Positions 1 to 8,749 of a stretch of DNA of 64,000 nt are shown piece by piece. Position 1 is the first letter of the stretch. The number at the start of each line of letters is the position of its first letter. The position numbers were made by a program, and so were the translations under genes. Source of the stretch: JAIBCM01 sp041395165. GTDB taxonomy: Bacteria; Verrucomicrobiota; Verrucomicrobiia; JADLBR01; JAIBCM01. The stretch is taken from assembly GCA_041395165.1 (NCBI GenBank), contig JAWLBA010000001.1:394078-458077 (forward strand), in the 5' to 3' direction. Below the pieces are notes generated by a model that saw only the letters and a list, made by a program, of their open reading frames with translations, had not been told where the DNA came from and ran no database searches.

Positions 1-623
1 TAGAAGCGCGTGAAACGCTTTATGTCGGGGATATGCAGCATGATATTGAGACGGCACATTATGCCGGCGTAGTTTCTTGTGGGGTGTTAACGGGCTACGA
101 TTCCGTAGAAAAATTGAAGAAGATGAAGCCAGAGCTTCTTTTTAATGATATGGCAGGCGTTTTGGGTTATCTCAAACGACATCGATTGGATGAGGTGGAT
201 CATCCTGTGGCGACGGTGGGCGCTTTGATTTTTAATGAAAAAAATGAGGTCCTCATGATTCAGACTTATAAATGGTCTAATCTTTGGGGAATTCCGGGTG
301 GCAAAATTAAGCGAGGCGAAACGGCTGAAGAGGCTTTAATTCGTGAGGTGAAAGAGGAAACGGGTCTTTTTATTGATGAAATTTCTTATATTCACACCCA
401 AGATTGTATTGATTGTGAGGAATTTTTTAAGCCGGCGCACTTTTTATTGATGAATTATACGGCTAAAACTCGTGAGAAAAATGTTGTATTAAATGATGAG
501 GGATTGGCTTATCAATGGATTCCTTTTGATCAGGTTTTGAGCACATCGGCTATTGTGTTGAATTCTCCGACTCGCTTGCTCATTGAAACTGTAAAAAACT
601 TAGGAAGCCGCTCGATAAAGTGA
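1..623 (+). CDS. HAD hydrolase-Nudix hydrolase fusion protein, 3' part
   Basis: The reading frame is open to the left edge, so only the C-terminal part is present. The first codons read LYVGDMQHDIETA, which matches HAD motif IV (GDxxxDxxxA), and a phosphoglycolate-phosphatase-like tail follows. After a linker at about base 200 comes a complete Nudix domain with the Nudix box GxxxxxExxxxxxxREVxEETG (bases about 297-370), whose Glu residues bind metal. The whole protein would join a HAD phosphatase to a Nudix pyrophosphohydrolase; the substrate cannot be told. An ATG at 33 lies inside the HAD part and is unlikely to be the true start. The 3' end overlaps convergent aroK by 24 bp. Confidence 0.8.
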   Translation, partial: EARETLYVGDMQHDIETAHYAGVVSCGVLTGYDSVEKLKKMKPELLFNDMAGVLGYLKRHRLDEVDHPVATVGALIFNEKNEVLMIQTYKWSNLWGIPGGKIKRGETAEEALIREVKEETGLFIDEISYIHTQDCIDCEEFFKPAHFLLMNYTAKTREKNVVLNDEGLAYQWIPFDQVLSTSAIVLNSPTRLLIETVKNLGSRSIK

Positions 624-1121
624 GATGAGTTGTTGGACAATTTCGGTAGGCGTCAAATTTTCTACGTTTAAGCTGTAATCGGCTTTTTCGTAATCAGCTT
701 GTCTTTTTTTTATGAGATTTTTGAGGGTGGCTAAGGGGTTTTCAGTTTGAAGCAAGGGCCGATGAGTGGTTTGTCGAGTGCGCTCGAATAAGGTTTCTGC
801 TGATGCACTCAAGTAGAAGGTAATGCAGCTTTTTTTTAGAAGATCGCGATTGCGTTTTTCGCAAAAAGCGCCGCCGCCTGTGGCAATAACACAAAGCTTT
901 TGCTGTAAGAGTTCTTGCAAGGTTTCATATTCCAATTCTCGGAATGTAGTTTCGCCTTCTTGTTGAAAAATTTCAGCGATGGTGCAATGGGCTTTTTTTT
1001 CAATTTCTTTGTCTAAATCATAAAAAGGAAGGCTCAACTCCTGCGCAGTCCGATAGCCGATTGTGCTTTTGCCGCTGCCCATCATTCCGATGAGCGCTAG
1101 ATTTTTTTTTGTTGTCGACAT
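600..1121 (-). CDS. aroK: Shikimate kinase
   Basis: The 173-residue protein has the usual length for AroK/AroL, which phosphorylates shikimate to shikimate-3-phosphate with ATP in cytoplasmic chorismate synthesis. Visible features are the Walker A motif GMMGSGKST near residue 12, the DLD shikimate-binding motif near 36, the FRELE segment, the GGG motif near 82 and the RPLL lid region near 120. The start lies 4 bp downstream of the stop of the 883-residue repeat protein on the same strand, so the two are probably cotranscribed. It ends inside the convergent HAD-Nudix gene. Confidence 0.95.
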   Translation of the reverse strand: MSTTKKNLALIGMMGSGKSTIGYRTAQELSLPFYDLDKEIEKKAHCTIAEIFQQEGETTFRELEYETLQELLQQKLCVIATGGGAFCEKRNRDLLKKSCITFYLSASAETLFERTRQTTHRPLLQTENPLATLKNLIKKRQADYEKADYSLNVENLTPTEIVQQLISLYRAAS

Positions 1122-1125
1122 AGTT

Positions 1126-3777
1126 TTAAGGAGGAAGATTTAACCAATAACGGCCTAAGGGCGTGAGTTGGGATTGATTGCGATTTGCCCATTGTCGCCA
1201 GGGTTCGGGAAAACTCTGAAAAGCGTCATGTGTTTCTTTGCGAACATTCCAATCAGGATCATTAAAATAAGAAAATAAAATTTGATGTCGATCGGAGAGT
1301 TCGGATTGAGCAATGATTTTTATCGCTAGGGCGCGTTCGAGTTCCCGATCACTTTTGAGGTAGGGAAGAACTCTTTTTGCCGTTTGAGATGATATTATTT
1401 TTTGTTTGGAAAGCGCCAGTAAAGCACTGGGACGAGTAAGATGATTTTTAAGTAATGGGAAGAAGAGCGGAACGTCCAGTGAATTGCCTTTTTCGCCAAG
1501 CCAGTAAGCGGCTAAATTTTGAATAGGCGCGTAAGGAGAGTGAATGGCTTGTCGCAGGTAAGGCAACCAATCGTCTGGATTATCTAGGATGAATTCGTCC
1601 AGTAAAACACGCGCCATCACATCGCTTTGCAAAACCCAAGGAATTAATTTGGGATAAAATCGTGCGGCGAGTTTTTTTAATTTGGTTTTGGCTTGTTTGC
1701 GCTTTCTAACTTTTTGAGAAGTATCACCATAGCTTGTTGCAGTTTTTAGCCAGTCGCCCAGTTTGGGATCGCCGCCTGCTTTAAGAATATCGCGTGTATT
1801 AAAAATTTGGCCTGCAGGTCGCGATTGCTTGAGTTGACCGAGTTGGAATGGGTTAAAAAGAGAATAGGCATTGGAGTTTGAGGATCGGGATGCGGAGAGC
1901 AGGATGAGACCTAATCTGCCTTGAGTGAAATAGGGTTGTGTTGCATCGAATTGTGAAAATGTGTTATCCCCAAAAGCATCAAATAGTAGGCCAATGCTAC
2001 CGATGCCGCGTTGTGGAGAAAATCCGCCATAGCCTTGGCCGACTGCTTGTTTTTGATTATGTAGCCAATAACGATCGTGGCCTTCATGATCGTGAAGAAT
2101 GCCTACAGCATTATTAATGGCGCAACCTTGTGAACTGTCGCGCGATTCATAATTATCATCACCGCGACCATCCCAAAGCATGCCTACAGCAAAATCATGA
2201 GCGCAACCTTGTGCTAGACCGTTATGATTTTTGTAACGATCGTTTCCTTCTTTGTCTTTTAACAAGCCGGTGCTGAGATGAATGCCAGCCCCTTGAGCAT
2301 ATTGATAAGACTCATAACTATCGTCGCCTTGCTCATCGATTAATGCGCCGCAACTATACCAATAACTACAGCCTTGGCCGAAAACATCGCACCAATACTG
2401 ATCATTACCAGATTGATCGTAAAGAATACCAAGTCCTCCTGGGGCAAAGGGACGATAACCCATACTAAAACCTTGGCTAAGTGAAAGGGTGCGACTTGGG
2501 AAACGATCATAATCAGGGTATTTGCCACCTGCTTTATAATAATCATCGCCCTCATAATCTAGCAGCATGCCTAGACCATTGATGCCTGCAAAACCTTGTC
2601 CTTGTAGCGCAACCTGATAGCGATCGTTCCCCGATTCATCTAAGAGTAGTCCATAGCCAAAGACTCCCGCTCCTTGAGAGAGAGTGTCACCGCGGTAAAA
2701 ATCGTCTCCTGCACGGTCGACTAATAATCCCGCACCAAACAAGCCACATCCTAACGAGGCATTAAAGCCATAATAATGATCGTTGCCTGATTCATCCCAA
2801 ACCATTCCCGCACCAAAAATGCCACTTGCAGTTTGACCTTGATAAAGATCGTCACCCTGCAAATCGATGACTAGTCGAAACGGTTGATTGGCTAAACCTT
2901 GAGCATAACCGGCATCGACATAAGTGTCATTGCCGCCAAAGTCGATGAGAATGGCCGCCTCGTTATTATGTTGATGAGGGCCATTGCCCGCTAAATAAAG
3001 TGGGCCGATTGGAGTGCGAAAACGTAAGATATCAAAATCGGCCAGGGTCGGATTTTTTTTAAGTAAAAGATTAACCGTTTGCGTGAAATGGTGAATAGCG
3101 ATTAAAACTGCACGACTTTGTTTGCGTAGCAAAATAGGATTAATAGAAAAAGCTGCAGTAAGCTGGCGTTGAATCAAAGAGGTTTCTTCCAACTCTTGAG
3201 CATCGATTTGTTCGAGGAGGTGAGAAATTTTTTGATCTTTGATTGTTTGTGACCAGATTTTTTTTTGTGCCGGATTTTTTTCTAAATGAAAATTTTCCAC
3301 AGCGAAGGCAGCTAAAGCATTTTGTTTTTGGGTTTCAGGAATGGAGTTAAACAAGGCTTCCCACTGCTTTTGATAGGGCCATAATTCGTTGAGCAGTTGC
3401 ACTAAGGGTTTTACGAGTTTGGGTGATAAAGTTTTTTTGAATTGAGCGGGCAAGCGAAAAGGAAGCGACGTGGTGTGAGAAGAAAGAGGACCGGTTTTCC
3501 AGGGAGGTAGTTGCAACTTATTTTCCAAAGATTCTGCCAAAATAGGAAGTTGTAGCGGATTATCTAATAAAGTTTTGACTAAAGGAGAGAGATTGGGGTC
3601 GGGAACAATATCTTTTTTAAAACTGAAATCAGTTTCTGTAAGTCCTACTTGAGGCAACGTGCGATGCAATTGTTGTTGAAACGATAAAGCAGTTTCAGAT
3701 GGGGTCGTGACTGGTAAAAGAAAGTAGAAAATCAGTAGGCTAAGTTTGAGGCCAGTTTTTATCCGATTCACAAACAT
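1126..3777 (-). CDS. Exported solenoid-like repeat protein with C-terminal HEAT-like region, function unknown
   Basis: I do not recognise this 883-residue protein. Residues 1-28 form a signal-peptide-like segment (basic start, hydrophobic core LSLLIFYFLLP). Residues about 280-605 hold twelve copies of a mostly 26-27 residue unit built on G-[N/D]-D-x-Y, a QG pair, then G-x-L-x-D. The key triplet alternates GND, GDD, GND, GDD through the first ten copies. Residues about 690-870 carry repeated helical pairs, including LGEKGNSLDVPLFFPLL and DPDWNVRKE, that look like HEAT repeats. The unit length and missing GGxGxDxxx pattern distinguish it from RTX repeats. A beta-solenoid surface or periplasmic scaffold is inferred. 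It sits 4 bp upstream of aroK. Confidence 0.75.
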   Translation of the reverse strand: MFVNRIKTGLKLSLLIFYFLLPVTTPSETALSFQQQLHRTLPQVGLTETDFSFKKDIVPDPNLSPLVKTLLDNPLQLPILAESLENKLQLPPWKTGPLSSHTTSLPFRLPAQFKKTLSPKLVKPLVQLLNELWPYQKQWEALFNSIPETQKQNALAAFAVENFHLEKNPAQKKIWSQTIKDQKISHLLEQIDAQELEETSLIQRQLTAAFSINPILLRKQSRAVLIAIHHFTQTVNLLLKKNPTLADFDILRFRTPIGPLYLAGNGPHQHNNEAAILIDFGGNDTYVDAGYAQGLANQPFRLVIDLQGDDLYQGQTASGIFGAGMVWDESGNDHYYGFNASLGCGLFGAGLLVDRAGDDFYRGDTLSQGAGVFGYGLLLDESGNDRYQVALQGQGFAGINGLGMLLDYEGDDYYKAGGKYPDYDRFPSRTLSLSQGFSMGYRPFAPGGLGILYDQSGNDQYWCDVFGQGCSYWYSCGALIDEQGDDSYESYQYAQGAGIHLSTGLLKDKEGNDRYKNHNGLAQGCAHDFAVGMLWDGRGDDNYESRDSSQGCAINNAVGILHDHEGHDRYWLHNQKQAVGQGYGGFSPQRGIGSIGLLFDAFGDNTFSQFDATQPYFTQGRLGLILLSASRSSNSNAYSLFNPFQLGQLKQSRPAGQIFNTRDILKAGGDPKLGDWLKTATSYGDTSQKVRKRKQAKTKLKKLAARFYPKLIPWVLQSDVMARVLLDEFILDNPDDWLPYLRQAIHSPYAPIQNLAAYWLGEKGNSLDVPLFFPLLKNHLTRPSALLALSKQKIISSQTAKRVLPYLKSDRELERALAIKIIAQSELSDRHQILFSYFNDPDWNVRKETHDAFQSFPEPWRQWANRNQSQLTPLGRYWLNLPP

Positions 3778-3879
3778 AGACCTTAAGCTTAGTCAAAGGT
3801 GTTCATGTGTAAAGGGAGTGTTTAATTTAAATTTTAACCTCCTTTGAATTTTTGCGTGCTTCGCGTGCTTAGCAGGTTT

Positions 3880-4685
3880 TTAGGTTGAGTGGGCTCTTTG
3901 GTAATAAGGCATGACTTCGGGAAGGATTAGGTGGATTTGTTCAATGCGTTTTTCGTCTGCGGGATGGGTGGAAAGCAAGTCGGGGATTTGATTATTTTTT
4001 GAAGATTGCTGCATGCGATTCCAAAATTTTTCGGCTTCTCGAGGATCATAACCCGCGCGCGCCATGAAAAGCAGTCCCATACGATCGGCTTCCATTTCGT
4101 GTGAGCGGCTGTAAGGAAGAGCAAATCCGTAAACGGCAATGTTTTGATAAAGTCCAGAAGACAGATTGGAAAATTCTGGGGCTGCCACACCCACAGCAAC
4201 TCCTAGTGCCATGCCTAAACCTTGCAAGATGCCGCGTTGAGTTTGGGCGCGAGCGTGATGACGCGCAACGACATGAGCCATTTCGTGACTTAGCACAGCG
4301 GCCAGAGCGGTATCGGTTTGTGCGATACGAAACATGCCTTCGTGCACACCGACTTTGCCTCCGGGCAAGGCAAAAGCGTTGGGTGAAGCATCGCGAATAA
4401 CGGCAAATTCCCAGCTATCAATGCCGTTGGGGTTGGCGCGTAAGAGTCGATTCATGACGCGTCGGACAGTGGCTTGTTTAGCGCTATCTGAGCTCATGCC
4501 CACTTTTTGTTTAACGGCTTGAAAAATAGCTTCTCCTTGTTGTTCTTCCTGAGGGGTAGCGTGAACTTCGGTGTAATCCTTTCTGCAACAGCACCGAGTT
4601 TCTTAGGCCCTGTGGAAGCACAACCAACGATAAGAAATGCGCTTGTTACTGAAATAAAAATGGAATAAAAAAATTGTCGAAACAT
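3880..4685 (-). CDS. M48-family metallopeptidase, putative lipoprotein, with one frameshift
   Basis: The N-terminal 45 codons encode a lipoprotein signal (hydrophobic FISVTSAFLIVGC with a lipobox Cys). The rest lies one frame over and encodes the M48 domain: LPGGKVGVHEGM, the zinc motif HEMAH, and the third-ligand region SHEMEADRMGL. The frames join at bases 4578-4582, where one extra T in the plus-strand TTT run (an A in the coding strand) restores a continuous protein of about 267 residues reading AEKDYTEVHATP. The family comprises periplasmic or outer-membrane quality-control proteases such as BepA, YcaL and LoiP. The break is probably a sequencing indel. Confidence 0.85.
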
Positions 4686-4763
4686 ATTAAGTTAATTTAA
4701 AGTCAAAACTTTAAAAAGAAATGACTATTTTGTAAAAAAATTGTGCGCGATTAAAATAAAAGT

Positions 4764-4982
4764 ATGAATTCAAGGGGTAAGCTTAAAAAAGTTTTGGAAG
4801 AGTTAATGGAGGCGATTCGTAAACATGAAAATTGTTTGCCTTATCTTTCCGAACTGGATCGGTTGGCGAGAGAAACAGATTGGGATCCGCGTTTGGCGCA
4901 TTTTTTAGAAAAACGCAGTTATGAAAAAGCGTTGATGTTTTTAAATGAGGAAAAAGCTTTACGAGGTTCTTGCGGAAAATAA
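4764..4982 (+). CDS. Small hypothetical protein
   Basis: This 72-residue product is rich in charged helix (LKKVLEELMEAIRKHEN, then RSYEKALMFLNEEKA) and has no signal peptide or metal motif. I do not recognise a family; the helical-pair pattern is faintly like a single TPR-type hairpin. It stops 14 bp before the preferred ATG of the glycosyltransferase-like gene at 4997, so the two are probably cotranscribed. The leader is very A/T-rich with no strong ribosome-binding site. Confidence 0.55.
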   Translation: MNSRGKLKKVLEELMEAIRKHENCLPYLSELDRLARETDWDPRLAHFLEKRSYEKALMFLNEEKALRGSCGK

Positions 4983-4996
4983 ATAGCAATGATTCT

Positions 4997-6172
4997 ATGC
5001 GAATTTTAGTTACGGGTCTGATTGGTCAATATGCGTTTGGTGGGGTGACGTGGGATTATTTGCAGTATGTTTTAGGATTTCAAAAACTGGGTCATGAGGT
5101 TTGGTATTTAGAGGACACGGCAACGTGGGCTTATGATCCGATCAAGCAAGAGCCTTCAGCAGATTGTTCTTATAATGTGAATTATCTTTCTCGAATTATG
5201 AGCGAGTTTGGGTTGGGCGATCGCTGGATTTATCGTAATGAGGCAGATGGCAGTTATCATGGAGTTAGCGATTTGCAGCAAGCGGAAAAAATCATTCGAG
5301 AGTCGGATGTGTTGGCAAATGTGTCGGGCGCGTGTTGGTTGAGAGAGGTTACGGCTTCCCTTCCGCACAAATTATTTTTGGATGGTGATCCGATGTTTAC
5401 GCACATTGGGTTGGCTTTGGGAACAAAGAAGGATTATATGGATCGCGTGCGAGCGCACACGGATCATTTTTCTTTTGGATTAAATATTGGTGCAAAAAAT
5501 TGTTTGGTCCCGATGGCGGGTTTGCATTGGAAGCCGACAGTTCAACCGATTGCTTTGGAGCATTGGGGATCGAAAGAAGAAAATAAAGATCATCCGGCTT
5601 ATGGCGCTTTTACCACGGTGATGAATTGGGCGAGTTATAAGCCTCAAGAATTTCAAGGCGAAAACTATGGGCAAAAGGATATGGAGTTTTTGCGGTTTAT
5701 GGATTTACCGAAGAAAATAGATCCGGAGCGGATGGTTCTTGCGATGGGGCAGGGTGTGGGGCAGAAGAGGCCGACAGCAGAATTGGAGGAAAAAGGTTGG
5801 AAAATTTTGGAGCCGGATCAAGTGTTGCCGGATTATCAAACTTATCGCGAATTTTTGCGAAATTCTAAGGCAGAGTGGAGTATTGCAAAAAATGGTTATG
5901 TGAAGTCGTGGAGCGGTTGGTTTAGTTGTCGGAGCGCGTGTTATTTGGCGTTGAGCCGGCCGGTGGTAGTGCAGGACACGGGTTGGAGCGAGCATTTGCC
6001 TGCGGGTAAGGGTGTGTTAAAGTTTACGACTTTGGAGGAAGCGGTTGCTGGGATTCGAGAAGTTAGCAAAAATTATGCGGAGCATTCACGCGCAGCACGA
6101 AATTTTGCTGAAAAATATTTTGAGGCAGGGAAAGTGTGTGAGCAATTGTTAAAAGATGCTAGAATTGTTTAA
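4997..6172 (+). CDS. Glycosyltransferase-like protein (GT-B type)
   Basis: The ATG at 4997 is preferred over a TTG at 4970, because the protein then begins MRILVTGLIGQYAFGG, a typical first beta strand and glycine loop of GT-B enzymes. The 391-residue product continues with GHEVWYLED. Its C-terminal half has the pattern SGWFSCRSACYLALSRPVVV followed by DTGWSEHLP, which resembles the sugar-nucleotide end of GT4-type enzymes (choice of a favourable slot, PVV, DTG). Acceptor and sugar cannot be read from sequence. The short helical gene at 4764 is immediately upstream. Assignment to a glycosyltransferase superfamily is likely; a specific family is not. Confidence 0.65.
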   Translation: MRILVTGLIGQYAFGGVTWDYLQYVLGFQKLGHEVWYLEDTATWAYDPIKQEPSADCSYNVNYLSRIMSEFGLGDRWIYRNEADGSYHGVSDLQQAEKIIRESDVLANVSGACWLREVTASLPHKLFLDGDPMFTHIGLALGTKKDYMDRVRAHTDHFSFGLNIGAKNCLVPMAGLHWKPTVQPIALEHWGSKEENKDHPAYGAFTTVMNWASYKPQEFQGENYGQKDMEFLRFMDLPKKIDPERMVLAMGQGVGQKRPTAELEEKGWKILEPDQVLPDYQTYREFLRNSKAEWSIAKNGYVKSWSGWFSCRSACYLALSRPVVVQDTGWSEHLPAGKGVLKFTTLEEAVAGIREVSKNYAEHSRAARNFAEKYFEAGKVCEQLLKDARIV

Positions 6173-6214
6173 TTCTGTTGCGGTGTTTTTAATTTTTTTA
6201 TAAAAAGAAGCGCG

Positions 6215-6616
6215 ATGTTTTCTATTTTACGTCTTTCTCGACATGTTTTGTTGTGGGGCTTGTTATTTTTATTAGGTGGTGGGCATCATTGTATTGTTCA
6301 GGGTGTTGCATGGGGTAAGATGGTGATCATTCGGACTGGTCAAAATTCTTTATGGCGCTTAGCAGAACGGACTTTTAGCGGGAAAGAATCTTGTTCTTTA
6401 TGTCGTAAAGCTGCCGAGGCGCGAGACAAAGAGCATCGACAGGATAATCCTTATAATATGGAAAGTTTGCAAGTTAAGGTTTCTTTATTTGCTTTTTTAA
6501 CGGAAAAATTGTTGGCGCCACATCGTGAGTGCCTCGGTAATCGGATGGATGAAAATAAGGTATGGCATGCAGAAGAGTATGCTCCTGCCACGCCGCCTCC
6601 TAAATTAATTAGTTAA
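6215..6616 (+). CDS. Small exported protein with a CxxC motif
   Basis: The 133-residue product starts with a hydrophobic segment (residues 11-24, LLWGLLFLLGGG) followed by HHC, then the stretch VAWGKMVIIRT and, near residue 66, KESCSLCRKA with a CxxC. From memory, short proteins with a VAW...CxLCK arrangement occur in Verrucomicrobiota beside metal-efflux or porin genes; this is recollection, not a search. The tail is proline-rich. The following gene is a His-rich outer-membrane porin, so a shared role in metal handling is possible but unproven. Confidence 0.55.
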   Translation: MFSILRLSRHVLLWGLLFLLGGGHHCIVQGVAWGKMVIIRTGQNSLWRLAERTFSGKESCSLCRKAAEARDKEHRQDNPYNMESLQVKVSLFAFLTEKLLAPHRECLGNRMDENKVWHAEEYAPATPPPKLIS

Positions 6617-6735
6617 TTCTCAGTTCAAAATTAACGGAACGAATCGTGCGCGGAAAGTGTGCGGTTTGATCTTCGCTAAAACCCTTAGAGGAATCGGTTT
6701 TGGCGAGTTATAAAAAGTTAAATTTAGGAATTTAA

Positions 6736-8145
6736 ATGAAGAAAAATATTTTTACTGCTATAGGTTTGTTGTTGGGAATTTCCGCTTGGGCTCATAATCC
6801 CGGCCATGTTTCTCAAGTTTTAGTTACTCAAGAAGAAGATGAAAAAGTTAGGCGATTGGAAACTTATTTGGAAGATCAGGGAATTTATTCGGAGATATCA
6901 CAGCCGGGAATTAAGTTGGGAGGATATGTTGATGTTTCTTATGTCTACAACTTTAATGGGGGTGGTGTTAGTGATCTCGGTGAGGCGAATGCGATAACCG
7001 GCGAGGATTCGCAAGATTTTAATTTGAATCAAATTAATTTGACGTTATCGAAGGCGTTGCCGGCAGACAATAAGTGGGCGGCGGGTTTTGCCATTTCGCT
7101 GAATTGGGGGGAGGATGTGGAATCGCATCATGGCGGGGGTGATGAGCACGGGCATGCTGATGCTCTTAGCACGGTTCATGAGGCGATTGTGCAGTTTCGT
7201 GTTCCGGTGGGACGTGGGTTGGATTTTAGTTTGGGTAAATGGCATTCGTTAATGAGTTATGAGTCGCACGATCGGGAGCCTATAATATTAACTATACGCA
7301 TGGTTTGTTAGCGCATTATTTGGATCCGGGAGAGCATGTAGGTCTGGTGATGAGTTATCCCGCTACGGATTGGCTGACGTTGGATTTAGGTTTGGCGAAT
7401 GGTTGGCATAGACCTGATAGCGCATTTTGGATGACTCGGATTTTTCAAAGTTAATCACAAGTGCTGTGACGCTGCAAAATTTAGAGAAAAATGCTTGGTT
7501 GCGAGGTGCGTTACTTATTCGCCTTGTAGAGGGTGAATTGCCTTTAGTCGTGCCGATACGGCTAATCATTCGGACCATATTCACAGGATGGTCATACGAC
7601 TCATTTGCAGGAAAATGGTGCGTTGTGGGCTTTTACGCCGTGGCGGCACGGTCACCAAAATGTTTTAAAGATCGTTGGCTTTTGGGTTTCAACACTATCC
7701 TGGTTTCGGTGGATGATAATTTGAAACATGTGGAATTATCGAGACACGAACATGAAGGACATGAATTCATTATGGAAATGTGGGTCTTGATAAAAATGGC
7801 GCGACTGCGTGGGGTGTTGGTCTATATAGCAAATATCAATTTAATTCATGGTTTAGTTTGGCAGGGCGCTTGGAATATTTGCATGCCGATGATGGGACGT
7901 TGGGTTTTGTAGATGGTGTGATAAAAGAAGGGAAAAATATTTCCAAAGATGAAAATGAGGTTTATGTCAGTCAAACGGATCTTTACTCCGCGACATTAAC
8001 TGCGGGTTTTGATTTTTGGAGGAATGTAGGATGTCGTTTAGAATATCGAGCTGATATGGTTTCGAGCTGTGGACAGGAAAGTGTTTTGGGTAATGGTAGT
8101 AATCATCAGCACACGCTAGCGCTTAATCTGTTTTATTTATTTTAG
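6736..8145 (+). pseudogene. Outer-membrane beta-barrel porin, disrupted by several frameshifts
   Basis: The start (MKKNIFTAIGLLLGISAWA) is a clear signal peptide. The mature N-terminus is His-rich (HNPGHVSQ, later SHHGGGDEHGHAD) and leads to amphipathic strands such as KLGGYVDVSYVY. The frame breaks near 7279, where one extra T would give REPYNINYTHGLL. It breaks again near 7428, at one or more points between 7540 and 7690, and near 7770 before HYGNVGLDKNGATAWGVG. The final frame ends in a C-terminal strand LALNLFYLF, typical of barrels recognised by the Bam complex. The reconstructed protein of about 470 residues resembles beta-barrel porins of the BBP2 type. The indels may be sequencing errors or true decay. 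Confidence 0.75.
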
Positions 8146-8692
8146 ATGTTTCGAGGGCTTTAGCCAGTTGCTTTAAGTTGTGAGACCAAAATTTTTTCAT
8201 GCGATTGGCTAAAGCTGCGGTTTTCAGTTTGCGGTGTTGGATGGTGAGTTGAGTTTTATTTTTGGTTTTAGAATAAAGTTGAACGTCGATATGGGTTTGA
8301 TCTTGGTCCCAGGTCATACGGAGGGTTTTATTGCGTGTGGATTTTCGAATGGTGATGGGATAAGGGAGCCAGGTCTTGCGATTTTTGTCTTGCCAGATTT
8401 GGTAGAGTTTCGAGGGCGCTAGAGGATAGCTTTTGCTAACGCTGATTTGGTAGCCGTCGGGGGTTTGATGTTTTTCGCGTAGGCCACGAGCTTGTTCGTA
8501 GGTGACGGTGATCATTTGTTGCCACCAGCTATTTAAATGGGAAAATTCTTTTTTGAGGAGGGCGACAATTTTTTTGTGGTCGAGTTGGTGGGCATTTGCT
8601 TTATCCAATAGTTGGAACCATTGGGACCAGGTTTTACCGGTTCGTTTTTGGACTGCTTGATCGCTCGTGGTAGGTTTGAGAATTGTTTTCAT
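8123..8692 (-). CDS. DUF4287 plus SRPBCC/AHSA1-like protein
   Basis: Residues about 10-70 (TGKTWSQWFQLLD, HKKIVALLKKEF, WWQQMITVTYEQARG) match the DUF4287 pattern. Residues about 80-180 (YQISVSKSYPLAPSKLYQIW, WLPYPITIRKS, LRMTWDQD, QLTIQHRKL, RMKKFWSHNLKQLAKAL) match an AHSA1-type START fold, a small hydrophobic-cavity domain used for ligand or Hsp90 co-chaperone-like binding. The order DUF4287-SRPBCC is common in bacteria; the ligand is unknown. The gene overlaps the 3' end of the convergent porin by 23 bp. Confidence 0.75.
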   Translation of the reverse strand: MKTILKPTTSDQAVQKRTGKTWSQWFQLLDKANAHQLDHKKIVALLKKEFSHLNSWWQQMITVTYEQARGLREKHQTPDGYQISVSKSYPLAPSKLYQIWQDKNRKTWLPYPITIRKSTRNKTLRMTWDQDQTHIDVQLYSKTKNKTQLTIQHRKLKTAALANRMKKFWSHNLKQLAKALETSKINKTD

Positions 8693-8749
8693 GAATGGAA
8701 TTGAGTTGCGGTTGTGTTTGGCACAGAGTGTTGTTAAGTAAAAGACAAA

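Noticed and set aside
1960..2940. The G-N-D/G-D-D repeats as an RTX calcium-binding toxin
   Set aside because: The unit is mostly 26-27 residues with a Tyr after the Asp, not the nine-residue GGxGxDxxx, and there is no type I secretion gene nearby.
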